Below are positions 10,170-23,229 of a stretch of DNA of 64,000 bases, in pieces. The position numbers were made by a program, and so were the translations under genes. The notes under the pieces are model-generated. The model was not told where the DNA came from, did no database searches, and saw only the letters and a program-made list of their open reading frames with translations. The first letter of the stretch is position 1. Each line of letters opens with the position of its first letter. Source of the DNA: Usnea hakonensis (lineage: Eukaryota; Ascomycota; Lecanoromycetes; Lecanorales; Parmeliaceae); assembly GCA_013423325.1 (NCBI GenBank), contig BLJB01000043.1, positions 248,001-312,000 of the forward strand. Direction: 5' to 3'.

Positions 10170-11448
10170 CTAAGCCTCGATGAAATTCCGACCCTACCCT
10201 ACATCTTTACCCTGGGAAACTGTTTCAGGTTTGAAAGGATTGCGACTTTGCCCCAAGTAAGCATCGTCGCAGAGGTTGGGTCCCCCCCCGGAAACTTATC
10301 CATCTAGGCTCCTGATTGGGCACGTTTGATGTGACGAAGGAACGCCAAGCCAACGGGCTGAGCCGCCACCACCGCTGACATGCCGCAGTCCAACTCTTTT
10401 CAGCTTCCGAGTTCGTCGACTCAAACATCGTCGAGTACATAGGTATACACCCTTCAAGATGGCACAGTATCAGCAACACTGTTCCAACGCCGAAGAACAA
10501 CATGGAGACGAGAGAATCTAATGATAATGGGTAGCATTCTTGCTCCACCATCCGAACCACCAAAAGGATTACATACTCATGACACACTATCCAAAACCTC
10601 CCAAACAACACACTCTATTCCCATCAGTACTCGGTAGACTGTGTGTCACCAGTACACTACCTTGGATATCCAGCGCCAAGAACGAATCCCCCCTCCTTCG
10701 GCAATCGTGGGAGGTGACACAAAATCTACTATATCAAGATTAATCAACATAAATCCTCGTGACAGCGGTGAGCTTGCTTGCCTTACTTATCAGGCGGCTT
10801 ACCAACGCTACCAGAGGCTGCTGTGAATTTGAGTAAGGTACTCGTACCTTGACTGCTATGGACCCGGCTTGATACTTATTCAGCAACGTAAGTAGGTAGG
10901 GCATGCCTTTATAAATGGCTGTATTGAAAGAAAGTCCAAAAGCAACTTTTGTTAGATGATTAAAGAGTTATTTAAATATTCATATATAGCGTGCAGATCA
11001 TGTTTCCAGAAAAATCTTGCCGCCATGTAGAAAAAATCCAATGCTTGGTCCTAAAAACGTGGAGTATAAAGCAAGGTACCTTACAATCTTCTGATATAGT
11101 CGAGCGGATCAGGTAAGGTAGCTTAGTATCTTACCGTGAAAAAATTACAATAGGTATTTATACATCATTACGTGTACTATACCTACATGACAGCATGAAC
11201 AAGACCCAGTCTGCCTCCCCCGAAGTACCTAGGGTTGAAAGACTTGAAACGTCTCGATACGGGGATTTGCTTTGAAAGAAGGGCTCAAAAGCCACTGGTT
11301 CTGCCCCTCCTGTGTATCGCTAAGCTCGAGAGGTATCGTCCGGCCCAAAGAAATTCGCTGTGTAACACCTTATAATGCATGCGGAAGAAGCAAATATCGT
11401 CCTTTTTTACAATGCGAAGCAAAACGCACTCAGAGCCACAACGCCAAG
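10170..11448. other. Intergenic, probably with the first exon of the 7-span gene
   Basis: The right end of the receptor-like gene (signal peptide and promoter) probably lies in 10170-10600 on the minus strand, but no junction could be proved. From 10620 to 11448 there are TACCTT/AAGGTA-rich AT-leaning sequences and no convincing gene. Confidence 0.5.
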
Positions 11449-14400
11449 CTAAATCGAGCTGCCTTTCCCCGTGCTTTCCTGTTGCGGCTCATCTCCCATG
11501 GCCTTATTCTCCTGGTCCTCTGCCTTGGCCTTTGCCTTTCCCTCCTTCTTTCCATTACCACTTCTCTTGCCCTTTGTTCGTGGGACCTTCATATCGGCAA
11601 ATTTGATCTCAGGCCCATCGCCGGTACTCTTTGTCTCATCCTTTCTCCAATCCTTCACCTCCTTCAATACTTCCCTGAAACCTTCCTCAAGGGCGTTCAT
11701 TCTCACCAACATCAACTTGCTCATCCGCTGCTGATCATCGTTCCCGCCAGCGACGGCTTGACCAGCTCTCATGGCACCTGTTGCATAAGCCATCTGCGTA
11801 GCAAAACTGTTCGACACGCCACCAACGTAACCGCCCCCAATGGCTTTGTTGTCACCAATGTCAGAGCCGAGATCCATCGTGATAGAATGGCGTCGCTCAC
11901 GTCCTCGACCGAAACCAAACATGCCGGCGAGATCGGGTGCAGATTGGAAGGCAGAGCGTGGAGGCATGATAGGTCTTGGCCGGGACGCTCCAGGCAGCTG
12001 GCGCTTTGGGGTGCGCCTTCCAGCTGATGCCGCTGGAGTCACAGTTCCGGTGTTTTTCACACTATTTCTAGCGGTTACTGCTTTGCGGGTAGGGGATGAG
12101 GTTGATGAATCATTCAGGGCTGCTGGAGGATCATATAAGACGGTGTTGGTAGAGACATTGCGCATATGCGCTGCGCGATTTGGACGCTGGGCGTTGATGC
12201 GCACCACAGCAACCTTTGGTGGAGAAGATTTTGCATGATTGGAAAAGTCTGATGAAAAGTAAGGCATTCTGGACTTGGCAGTCGGCGTTTGTTGGAAATA
12301 ATCTTCATCCTGGGAGACTTCCTTTTTGTTGTTCGATACTTCCATATCTGTGGCCGTACGCGGTCGATCCAAAGTGATGAGATCATCGTCGTCGTTTGTA
12401 ACAAGCTCATCATCACCATCGGCGTCCGTTTGTCTGGGTATGTCGTCCATACTCATATTTGGCAAATCGCTATCCTCCCGACGACCTGGAGGGCGTTCTT
12501 CACGCCCGGCTCCAACAAATTCTTCGGGGTCTGACATGATGGACATTGTCACTTCGGTAAAGTCACGTTTAAAGCCGGGTTGTCGCTTTCGGGCTAGCTG
12601 CTGAGACCTTCGGTGAGCAACCCGACGAGCCTCCAGTCTATCTACAATCGAACGATCTTGTTCTGCCGGTGGGCTTGCTGTCCCATTTGGACCCATGTTT
12701 TGCATCCAATTGTTGACTACATTGCTAGTCTTGCGGCGCTCATGGCTCTTTTGAGTATTTCGAAATGTGCTGTCTCTGAAAGGGCGTCGGAAGACTTCCT
12801 CGAGAGCTCGGTCCTTGTGAAAGGTCGCCACCGAAGGTTCACGGAGTCGACTTATCTTTGGACTGAATAGATTCAGGCCCGCACTAGGATTCTCAAAACC
12901 TCGCGATTCCATACCCTTACGACCTCTTTGCTCGACGAGCTCGGCAGAGTCATACATTGACCGTCTCAGAATCACGCGCTCATAGGTGTAGATGAGAAAC
13001 AGGACTGGGAAATGGGTGACCTTGATGACAGTCCGATTGATACGGACAAATTGGCGGAATAGCAATACAAAGCGGAGAGGAGCCAAAAGCCAGGCGATGA
13101 CATTAGTAGGGGCAACATACGAGAATAAAGCATCTGATTTGACCATCGATATAGTGTTCACAGCAAACACGAACTGATGTTCCTCGTTTGCATTCTGAAC
13201 AATCGCCATGAACGAATTTGTCAGGACAGTGATGAGAATGGTCACGATCAAGAAGTGGCAGATAAAGAGGAAGAGGGTCAGTATAATCTTCCCCAGTATG
13301 TTATAGGTCCCCCAAGAGTCCCATGCAGCTGGTGTGAAGCCCATAAGCATTTGAAACAGCGCGTAAGCTACATTACCAGCGTTGTAATCGAGAGTCCCGA
13401 ATGATAGAGTGAACGCCACGAAGAAGCCGCTGCAACTGATGACGATAAGTACGAAGACAGCCACAAGGTCCATTGCCATCATGCGGAACGCGATTAGGAG
13501 CTGTGAAAAGTATCTGTAATGATCCAGCACGGAGAATAGGCGTGGGAATAACAGGACCGCGTTTGCAGCTAGGAGGTCGTATGCATTGTCGGCGGTATGA
13601 TGCTTCCGAGCATCAGGCATCAGGAGGCCGTAAAGTCGCATGCCGTAATAGGCAACGAGTAATAGGAGTATGCCGAGATCAAAGGCGTTCCAGAAGCTCA
13701 TGATGTACAGACTGAAGCCTTGCTCATTGAACCCTACGACTTCATCAAGCATGAAACCAGCACTCCAAAACCAGAAGACGATCTCCAAGGCTGTAATTGT
13801 GAGAGACCTTTCGATGAGAACGGCCAAGTACAGGCCGAGCAAGACGGCAAATGAACAGGTTGAGAGGAACTGGCGGTACCGAGGCACTCGTAGTCTTGAA
13901 AGCTTGAAGAGTGATGCGTCACGAGGGTCATACAAGGTGGCGGACCTCCGCACTGAGAAGGTGACAGGCTCAAGATGATCTCTTTGCTTCGCAGGTTGTA
14001 AACGATCGAGTGATGCCTGCAAGGTCGCACCTCTTCCTCCAATAGCGCCATAACCTCTGTTTAGATTTGGTGTCACCTTCTGTGGAGGTCGATGAAGGTT
14101 GTCTGCCGCCGAGTGGAAGACGATAGTTCCAGCCCAGATAGCTTCTAGTTGTTGCACCACTAGTGGGTGAGCTAAGAATCTTTTGGACTGAGCGCGAATG
14201 GCTATCTCGAGCGCAGAAATGCGAGCTACCCGTGGCTGGGCTTTTCCTCCAGGAGAAGGAGAGGAGTCCCAATTAGGTCCGGGAGTAGTATTTCCCTTGT
14301 TTGTGGGCAGGCCTTGCAGAGGGAAGAAGTCGTATGATAAGGCATCTGATCAGTGGTCAGTAGGAATGGAAGACGGTGTTGGGTGTAGCTAGCTACCAAT

Positions 14401-15232
14401 CTAATGTGCGTTAGCGTGCTGACTGCTCATCCTTGCAGAAGATTAGCTTACCAATTCTCTTGTGCTGAACTCTTTGAGTAGCTTGATGGCAAGGAGCTCA
14501 CAGACCAGAGCTCTTGTCTTGCTTGCGCCGCTATTGCCAGGGTACATGGCGACCTCCTTGTTGAATTGCAAGCAATTTGCCATAAGAGCATATAGTGTCG
14601 CTTTGGAGAAATGCGAGCTTCTAATCTGTTGCTGAATCGGTTTGATGAGGAACTGCGACACTTGTGGGGAGCGTAGCTGATCCCAGGAGAGAGTGGTTTC
14701 GCATCGTGGCACGATGAGGAGGCGAAGGGTATGGGTGAGATTGTAGACCGGTAAAGCATCTGCGTGAAGGATCAGAAGAGCATACTTGGTGGAATTTGAA
14801 GAGGGGAGAGTCAAGGTACCTAGTTGTGCGGCAGAGAATATAGGTAGCAAGGGTGACAGCTCTCCTGCGTCATCTTCATCTATTTCCTCTTCTTGGTCGT
14901 CTTCCTCTTGGTCTTCCTCCTCTTGATCCTCATCGTCAATCCCATCTGTGAGGCCAGGGGGGACAGCGTTATCAAAATTGGCGGCCGGTCGACGACGCTC
15001 TTCAAGAGAGCCCCTTCGTGCAGCTATGGGGGAGGCATGGAGGTTGGAGTTGGGGGATGAGAAGGGGGACGAATCCCTGCCCTGTTGGGATTTGGTCAGG
15101 CGCGCAGAATTGTGAAGCATGTTGGCTCGTGAGTCGGGAAGAGGAGAGTGGATTTTTGTAGTAGTCTCAGCGGCATTCTCTAAGGTAGGTATGGGAAGCG
15201 GACGCGGTTCTGCTTTGTTGGAGCTCACTCAT
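11449..15232 (-). CDS. YVC1: Yvc1-like TRP-family vacuolar cation channel
   Basis: Exons 15232-15229 (ATGA), 15179-14452, 14400-14397 (ATTG) and 14345-11449 total 3633 nt, exactly 1210 codons plus stop. The N-terminal exon has an acidic Glu/Asp tract and then a conserved block before the membrane region. The large exon contains at least six hydrophobic segments including a pore-like loop. A long disordered basic/Ser-rich C-terminal tail with a short helical coiled segment follows. This matches fungal TRP channels of the Yvc1 group, which release Ca2+ from the vacuole. The 4-nt microexon restores the family sequence Arg-Glu-Leu-Ile-Asp-Ala-Leu-Ser-Tyr (family pattern recalled, not searched). 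The 4-nt first exon is less sure: an in-frame ATG near 15120 is the alternative start. Confidence 0.85.
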
Positions 15233-15291
15233 TTCCGCTTTCTCACGCGTTGCACAAGGTCTTCATAGCCGTTAATTTCGGTTCGTGTCAT
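15229..15291 (-). promoter_or_regulatory. Upstream ORF overlapping the proposed start of the channel gene
   Basis: A 20-codon ORF starts at ATG 15291 and ends at TGA 15231-15229, overlapping the proposed ATG (15232-15230) in an ATGA arrangement. Such a uORF would be expected to lower translation of the main frame or allow termination-reinitiation. This holds only if transcription begins upstream of 15291 and the 4-nt first exon is real. Confidence 0.4.
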
Positions 15292-16569
15292 GGAAGCGGT
15301 GAAGGGAAACAGGCAGATGACGAAACTGAAAGAGAGAATGGGAATGTTTAAGCTTCTCGCATATCCACTATCATATGATATTCTATGCCTTATCGGAATA
15401 TTACTTCATCATCACATAGCTCGAGCATTGACACCTGTCTTCTGACCTTCAATCTCACCCTTCTCACCGATCGAGGGATGGAAAAAAGAGAAGGTATGCC
15501 TCAAAAAGGATTAGATCCCGTTATTTAGAATTCCCTCGTTCGCTTAATTCTAATACTCTAAATCTGACCTTATCTTGCTCCGCTTATCGGAGCAGCGGAG
15601 TTGTCACCGAACAAATTAGAAGGTGAAGCAAATATCAGTAATCGCTTTTCATCCAATAGAATTGTCTTTCTTACCCCTCCCTCACATGCAATTTTTAGCA
15701 TTTCCATCTTTTCTCATGCCAAGCTATTGAGCGAGCAGCCAAGGCAGTAACTTTAGCTTTGGTCGCTGTAAAACCTTACTAATTAGCTGCTTTATGTTGA
15801 GACTAGCAGGACGATCATCAAATACCCAACGGATTCTGCTGCACGTGGTATTTTTCACGCGAGATCGGTGAGTGTGAGGCACATACAGAACGGTAAATTA
15901 CAAATTATGTACCATTCTCCTTACGTACTCGTCAAAAGCAAACCTGGGTGGACTAGTAATTTTCAAAAGAGGAACGCAGTGATTGAGAGAGACCTAAGCC
16001 CACGTATTTCCGTTTCCCGAGCATCAAACCATTCCACTTGAAACGCTGGCAAGACGCAATCGAGATCGTCGTCTGTCGCAGCTTTGAATATTTCGGGTTC
16101 CTTGTTGCCTTGACACCGGCTTCACTCTCGGCGCACAAGGACACTTCAAGAAGTATTTTAATTCAAGGAGTACAAGGCTCTTTCAATCCAGAATGATCAC
16201 TGCGGCATTCTCGAAAATGAATGAAAGACTGTGGATTGTAGGCATCGCCGATGACTTTTGAATACTTTGCAAAGACAGGACTGGATGAATCTCTATCGAG
16301 ATCCCTGCATGCAAGGTCACGTCAGTGACAGCAAATACTGCAGGTACGGCTATGAAAGCTGACATCTCAAAACTCAAAATGATCATAACGCTCTGAATGA
16401 TGGTGCTTTTGTGCTGCTCATGTCTATGCTATGCTATGTGTCAATCCAATCAACATGCAATGATCGTTGCCGAATAGACGACGGTGTCCGCGGTCATAAT
16501 AATAAGGACGGTCTGAGCGGCCGTCAACGCCGGGACAATCTCAATGGCACCAGGCTACGGACAACGTTG
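15292..16569. other. Intergenic, nothing recognised
   Basis: About 1.3 kb without a convincing gene on either strand. It should hold the channel-gene promoter on the left and the 3' end of the secreted-protein gene on the right. Short open frames at 15953-16144 and 16183-16386 look random. Confidence 0.55.
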
Positions 16570-17492
16570 TTAGCGAAACCGTTGGGGGGTCGTGGTGTTT
16601 TGGGGGATTGGAGGTGATTTGGCGCATGCGGTTGCTGTTGGCGTAGCGGACGCAGAGGCCGAGGCAGCGCTACAGACATAGTCCTTCACGGCCGTTCCAA
16701 CGTTGGGTATGTAGCCGATGAATACGTTGTCTATAAGCGTCGCTTCGATCTCAGAGCACAGCTTGGCAAGATTCGGTCCCCCAGCATAATTCCCGGCCAC
16801 CTGAACAGCGAAAAGCGCAGTTGCAAGGTACTGAACAACAGCCTGATTCTCACTGATGACGGTGGCGGCCAGACTAGGGATTCCGAACTCAATCGCAGCA
16901 AGGGCGCAAACCTGTTGTTGGACGGCGGACCCATTAATAGCGATGCCGCTGATCTCATCCAGAGAAGCAGGATTGATGACACTGCAGAGCTTGGCTTGGT
17001 CGCCCGCATTTGAGAACAGCTCGGTGTAGAGGATGGTGGTCAATAGCTCGTTGATGAATTCCTGAACCGTGGGGGCAACGGGAGGAAGAGGCGACGCCGT
17101 CGGGCCGGGTGTAGACAAGGAAACGGAGCTTGTCGAGCTGCTCGTCGAGACAGATGTTTCTGGCGTGCAAACGAAAGTCGCGGATGTGGTTGCAGCCTCA
17201 GTTATGGTGGTCGTCGGGGTCGGCAGCTGCGATTCGATCGGTCAATTGCTTGGATGATGAGTAGAAGCCTGAGGTAACTCACCGGGGTGGTCACTACTGC
17301 CCTGAATGTACTGACTACCAATGAACAGCCTGCACAATCAACGGAGCTCGTCGCGGTGACGGTCGATCCGTAGACTGTGCTCGTAGCATCCAAGGGCATC
17401 TCGAAGACTGGCTGTAGAGTCGTGCATGTTGACTGCGCAGACGCGCCGAGAGCAGCGAGGAGAGCGAAGCAGCAGAATATGGTGAAAGCCAT
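16570..17492 (-). CDS. Secreted cysteine-containing protein, 288 residues
   Basis: Exon 1 is 17492-17283 and exon 2 is 17226-16570, with a 56-nt GT-AG intron (donor GTGAGT). The first about 19 residues form a classical signal peptide ending Ala-Ser-Ala. The mature chain has about nine cysteines, then a Thr/Ser/Pro-rich linker (likely O-glycosylated), then a helical domain with paired Leu-Cys/Val-Cys motifs, and ends in an Asn-Thr-Thr-Thr basic tail. There is no GPI-type hydrophobic C terminus. I recognise no family; wall-associated protein or effector-like are both possible. A TATA-like element lies about 70 bp upstream. Confidence 0.8.
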
Positions 17493-18383
17493 GGCAGTGA
17501 GACGGATCCGTGACAGGATACAGGCACTGGTAGCAGAGAAGGAGAGTCCAGAAACATGGCCATATATACACAGATCCTCCCGAGGAGAAACTTTTCGCTT
17601 TTTTCTTCAACCATGCACTTTCCCCACAATTTCGTCCCATCCGAGCACCTTCGAGAAGGAGTCGAGAAGGAGTGCGAACGATCTAAACGATCTGAAGCTG
17701 ACAAAAACATTAGATCATCGCTCTTAAAGCCAATAGTCAATGCAGCTCAAAGCCACATGTACGACCCGTTTGGGGAAAACAGACATAATGATCGTCAAAA
17801 CATGCAGACTCCACATTATTTAAATAGGCTGTCTAAAAGGCTGCAGATGCAAGTCAAGTCGTGACACCATGATTGGTGAACCTTAAGTGAACGGATGGAC
17901 TATTGCAAGGGAAACAGTAAATGTACGTATATATGGGAGGATCTTCGTCCCGGAGATCGATCCAATGCTACACTCGTCTATAAAACATCGGCCGAGCAGA
18001 ACCGAATGGCGAGCACTCGATTAATCGAGAGCGCTATTTAGCTTAAGCACAGGGACATACTAGACCTTGACCTAAGGCCTATATGCAGCGGTGTTAGTCA
18101 AAAGGATTTATAGAGTTGTCGGACACGGATTTGGACAAGACCTTTTTCCGATGCGCCAACATAATTGGTGCGCGTAGAAATACACAAGAACAGCAACTGT
18201 ACCTTTCGAGAGAAAGCAACATTCGGCTTTTATCGGACCTGCAATGAAATCCAGCAAGGAGAGCACCAGCCCTTCGACGCCGTACTTTTCCGTCCTATTG
18301 GCACGCAGTAGCCCCTCCTAGTGCCGAAAAGCGCCATTTTGCCAGTCGTGAACATCTTTGCAAAGAAAAGTCGTCATACGACA
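17493..18383. other. Intergenic, promoter region on the left
   Basis: Contains the promoter of the secreted-protein gene and, at the right, the presumed 3' end of the RhoGEF transcript. No coding frame with protein-like composition was seen. Confidence 0.5.
17561..17570 (-). promoter_or_regulatory. TATA-like element of the secreted-protein gene
   Basis: Read on the minus strand, TGTATATATG lies about 70 bp upstream of the ATG at 17492, a usual TATA-box distance for a short leader. Confidence 0.5.
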
Positions 18384-21300
18384 TCATCCCTCCTTCATCA
18401 GGCTCCTCAAACCAATGACTTCCCTCTTCAGTCTCCCATTCTCCTTCTTCAACTTCGCCACTTCCTCTTGCGCCTCCCTAAGCTTGATTCGCGTTTCCTC
18501 GATCCCTTCACCCTTTTTCACCTTCTCTAATATCTTTCCCAGTTCGTCATTGAAGCGCTCGTACAAGGCTTCATTCTCTGCGTTGGCTTCGCGGTACAGC
18601 TCATCGAGTTTTCGAGCCTTCTTGTCGCTCACCAAGAGAGAGGACCCAATGTCCGAAGAAAGTGAAGCCAGCGAGGCCGTGTGGGTCCCGGTGAAGGTGG
18701 CAAGGGTGGCAGAGATGTTAGATAATTGAGTAGATAGGGTTTGCAGAGACGGTGGTGCTGATGGGGGCTGTGTGAGAGGTTTTGCTTTCGTGAGTGAGCG
18801 TTGCGATTTGTACGCAGAGGCTACCTCTTCGCCTATCTTGGAAATTTCAGCTTGGAAGGACGAGTCGGCAGACGCGAGAGATTGTTGCTCTTGACCGAGA
18901 CGTTCGCGAAGCTTTTGTGGGCTCTGAATTCGCAGTTTTTGAGTTGACTGAGAGGGTGTCTTGGGAAGGCTAGTTTTACTATTTGGAGGCCATGCGCGCT
19001 CGCTGAGTCCACCTTTGGGCGCAGGGATGCTGGATCGAGAGACCTGCCGTTTCTGGGGGCTGTAGCTCGTAATCACCACTTCTTCCAGTTTGTTCTTGTC
19101 GGCCAGCTTAGCGCTTGGGACCCGAGGTACCGAGACAGACTTCGACTTTCTCGGCAAGTTTTCTGGGACTGGCGAATTCTCTTTCCGCTGTGGCGATTCT
19201 AACCTACGGGGCAGCCCGGACCATTGAGGAGACTGCTTTGTGATACCTTGACTGGGAGATTGCTTGACTGGGGACGGAGTCCTTGGTGGTGTCGCAATCT
19301 TACTGTTGCTCTCCCTGAGATTCGCCGGCTTACGAGGTTGCAGTGGAGACCACGCAGCGATGACATCTGGGTCTCGAATCGACGTTATGTCAGAAAGTGA
19401 ACTCCGACGATGCTTTTTCTTTGGCAGGGGAGTGATTCTAGTTGGCGTTCCTTCACCAATGCTGCTCAGCGTAGAAGTAATTAGGTGTGCACTCCCAGGA
19501 CGGGGCCTGGGCTCGTCTCCCGTTATAGAACCCGATGTTGTAGGGCGGTCGCGTGATACCGGTCTCAATGGCGGGAGCATTCGATTGTCCGTATCTGTTG
19601 ATCTGGATCTTCCCAAGGAAGCTTTGGAAACACTTGGAGGTTGAGATTGACCGTCGCCTGGACTTCTAGCATTCTTGCTTAGAGTACGCCATATTGATGC
19701 GACTTTTGACTCTGATTCGTTTTTGCTATTCTCGCGGCTCAACGTGCCGAGTCCAAATCTTCTCTTTAGTGATGATGCATTTGAACTGAGAGACCCAGTG
19801 TTTACTGATCTGGTCCTTGTCAAAGACCCAGTAGCGGATCTAGTGTTCCCATCCTGGTCAAGCTGCCCCGAAGGATCTTGCGGACTATCAGCGAATGCAA
19901 GAAAATGGTCACGTAATCTACTTACCATCAAATAGACTATAATAATCATCAACCAGACGGTCAAGAAGAGTTATATACTCATGGGGATTACGGTCAAGTG
20001 TCAAGGCTTCAGCAAAGCTGGCAATGAGAGCGCCGCGATCTCCGTCGTTGCCCGAACCGTCAAGGAGACTTTAAGAACGGTCAGCCTGCAAGACATCTAG
20101 TCTCAGGGTACAACACACTCTGCAAGAAGCTTTATTGTGGCTCCAAAAGCCCTACTGTTCTGTGGGGACATGTCTTCCAGTGATCGCTTGAATTGCTGTG
20201 AGAAAACCGCGGGTTTTCCTGAATCTAAACCACAACGACAGTCAGCTACTGAATCAGCTTTCTGAAGTACGAACTTACCAAAACTCGCTTGTAGATCTTG
20301 AAGGACATTTGCAGCAAGCAGAGGACCCATGCGCTCTTTCCATGCTCTTTGCAGGAATTTTTCGAAGGCTGCGAAGAGTACATCAACAGAGACCTCTGCG
20401 GCTGCCTGGAGCCTGCTAGGATCCTCAACTGTATAAGATCAGCAATCATTGCAATCTCTCACTGGAGCAGGCCTATAAACTGACGAAGGACGTTGTAAAG
20501 CTCATTGACAACGAGCTCATCGGCCGTCGCTCGGCTTCGGAGGATTCTGCCCACAAAATTGCCACTTCGTGAGCGAAGCGCAAATATATACGCGGTGAAC
20601 GTATCTTCCAAAAGGGCTATGGGGCTCTTGTAAGCTTCCGCTCCAGTCTCTACAAGGGTGACTTTGCTGCTGAGAAGTTCCATCGCTAGATCGGGACTGG
20701 TCTTTGCAGGTGGTGGTGGGGGTATTGATGGAATATTTCGCAAAGGTGGTACATTTTGACGGTGCTTTGACGGAGTACTAGGCTGATTTGCTTGACCCGC
20801 ATTCAGGAAATTGGATATCATCTTGACAGGTGAGATAGGTCGATGTACTCGAGACCGTGTATCTTCTAGGGACTTTGGGACCGGCATGCCTGAAAGAATC
20901 GTATTGTGGTATGATATATGTGACTGTACCATGAGAGGGTTCTGAGGCTGGTTCTGAAGGCGAACAAGATCTCCCACTAACAAATGTTAGCGCGATCGAA
21001 TAATGAGACACAAGTAAACCTACGTCTCCTGAGAAGAACGGAGAGAAGATTCTCGAAATCACAATTATCCGTATAGCAAGTGCCATCGATACATTCGGTG
21101 TTCAAGCGATAATTATCGGAGCCTAAAGTCGTAATTGAAGCAGTGATCTCTGTACCGTGGCTTTGCGTAGCTATGGACTGAGTCTCTTTCAATGTATCCA
21201 CGTACAGTCGAATTTGGCACTGGCGCTGTGTTGTATCAATACTCACCGATTGGCCTTCTAATAGAGCTACCAGAACACCTAGGCTCCCTGGGGATGGAGT

Positions 21301-23229
21301 AATTGACTGCAGAGCCCACTTCCCGCCATAACGAGTGGCGTCCGAAAACCGGGTCTCTATTCTCGCTTTTATAAATTCTTCGTTGAATCTGGCTGCTTTG
21401 CCATCATATGGACCGAGCGCTAGAAAGACTTTGGTCAGAGCTTGAGAGTGACGAGAGGTATTCAGATCTGCCGTTGTACCACCAAACAAGGTCATCCGAA
21501 TTAGATGACCACTCTCAGACTCCGAGAACCTCAGCTGAGAGAGATCGTAGGCTCCAGAAAACTTGAGATCCCTGTCGATGCTGAGGCTAGAAGACAAGAA
21601 TGCGTTGGTGGTTGTGGTGGGACGATCTACCTCAGCAATAATACCTCTTGCAGACAAAGAACTGTTTGCGGGTTGTTGCAAAAGTACGATAGAGTCAGCA
21701 AAGAGCAAAATGATTCCTGCCGTACCCTCCCCACTTGTTGCATATGGAGGATTGAGCTCTAGAATATCCACGGCAGTGACAAGCCGTCCACGGGGCGAGA
21801 AAGTATCAGGCCAATCTGCAACAAAAGTTTTCAAGATCTTTGCAGAACGTGCAACGTCTCCAGTAAGTGGAGTTTCCAAGGCACAGATGTCTGTGATGAC
21901 GTCCCTGGCTTTCAGCAGGCTAGACAAAGCTGGATGCGAAGCGGGAAGCAAGTTGACCATGTTGTCGATAAATAGACTGTATCGAGGAAGACGTTGTACC
22001 GGTTCGATTAAAGCTGATCGTAGTCGCTGCTCACCAAAATCATGCAGATGCTTCGACATTGGTGACGATCTATCTGCCGTTAAGTGGCTAATGATCTTTG
22101 AGAAGTCTGTGCTGGCTCGTAGGTAGTCTTGATATGGGCTCATGAATTGAGGGAACCATTTCAGAAGGGTCTTCGCAAAATGGAGAGTACCGGTTGGATC
22201 TCTCCTTCTACCTTGTGTGATTGGGCTTCCAAGATCGCTCTCACTGCTATTGTTGCCTTCGATATCATTGATTGCTTCATTTTCTGTTTCTTCGAGCACT
22301 GCTTGTATATTTTCGTAGAATCTGTCACTGATCTCCAGTATGCGATCTAGACTTCCAGGAAACAATCCAGATACAAGATCGGATTTGCCAATCTGACGGA
22401 AATCTGCAGCTATGAACTGGACCAAGTTCTGAACCTTACCAATGTAGCTGCTTTCTGTGTCGACTAATTCACACATCTCTTTTCGCAAAGAGACTTTCTG
22501 GTCTTTTGAGAGAGTTCTGCTCCTGCTGTGTGCTGTTGGTCTTGATGGAGCTCGTTGAAGTTTCGAAGTCGGCAAAAATGCTGGTGAGCCAAACGACTCT
22601 ATCATGGATGTGTACCGACCATAATGATAGAGCGGTAGTCCATCACAGTCAAAGAGCGGAGTTTTACCCTCACCTTCCGAAGATTCAACTCGTTGAATTG
22701 TACCTGTCGGTAAAACCACATCCATATCGACCCATGACAAAACCTGCGCGGAAAGAGCGAACATGACGTAGTTGGTGATTTCTACTCTGTCTTCAATTTC
22801 TACCATTTTGGCAGACAAACTTGCGGCATGCATCTCGTCAAACATAATAGGAGCTGCACGATCAGGTCGACGAGTAGCTACTTGATCTCTCAATGAGGTC
22901 TTCATGACCTTTGGTAGCCCAGCGAAGTAGCTTAGCAGACCAACTGCCAAGCCCCGACAAATTTCATCCCCTTGCTGCTCCGCGGGAAGATGATTCACGG
23001 CTGCGTACAGAGGCGATGTAGGGGCGATGGTAAGACGGGGAAAGCTTTGGAAGCCAGCGACTGAATAGACATGCGCCTGAATGCGTGAGCTATTTTGAGT
23101 TGAATTGCCAGTCGTAGACGGGCCATAGAAGACCAAGATCGGCAGGTTCTCCAGAAGAGCATCTTTGGCGTAAAACAAGGAAAGATTGTTTGAAGACAAC
23201 GCCGGTGGCGCTGCTGAAAGAGTAATCAT
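18384..23229 (-). CDS. Rho-type guanine nucleotide exchange factor (DH domain), 1529 residues
   Basis: Six exons (23229-21024, 20976-20485, 20428-20279, 20224-20119, 20068-19926, 19876-18384) sum to 4590 nt, exactly 1530 codons; all introns are about 50-56 nt. The N-terminal region (to about residue 240) is conserved in filamentous fungi. A DH (RhoGEF) domain begins near residue 248. It is followed by a PH-like/conserved region, a Pro-rich linker, a helical module encoded by the small ex­ons (about 900-1030), a long Ser-rich basic disordered part and a C-terminal coiled coil (about 1440-1525). The protein should activate a Rho or Cdc42 GTPase in polarity or septation. Similarity to the Bud3 group is possible but not shown. 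Two donors are unusual (GTCAGT, GTGTGT) yet give conserved junctions. Confidence 0.9.

Noticed and set aside
10225..10611. 128-codon frame as a separate gene
   Set aside because: More likely contains the signal-peptide exon of the 7-span protein, but no junction could be fixed, so no separate gene is called.
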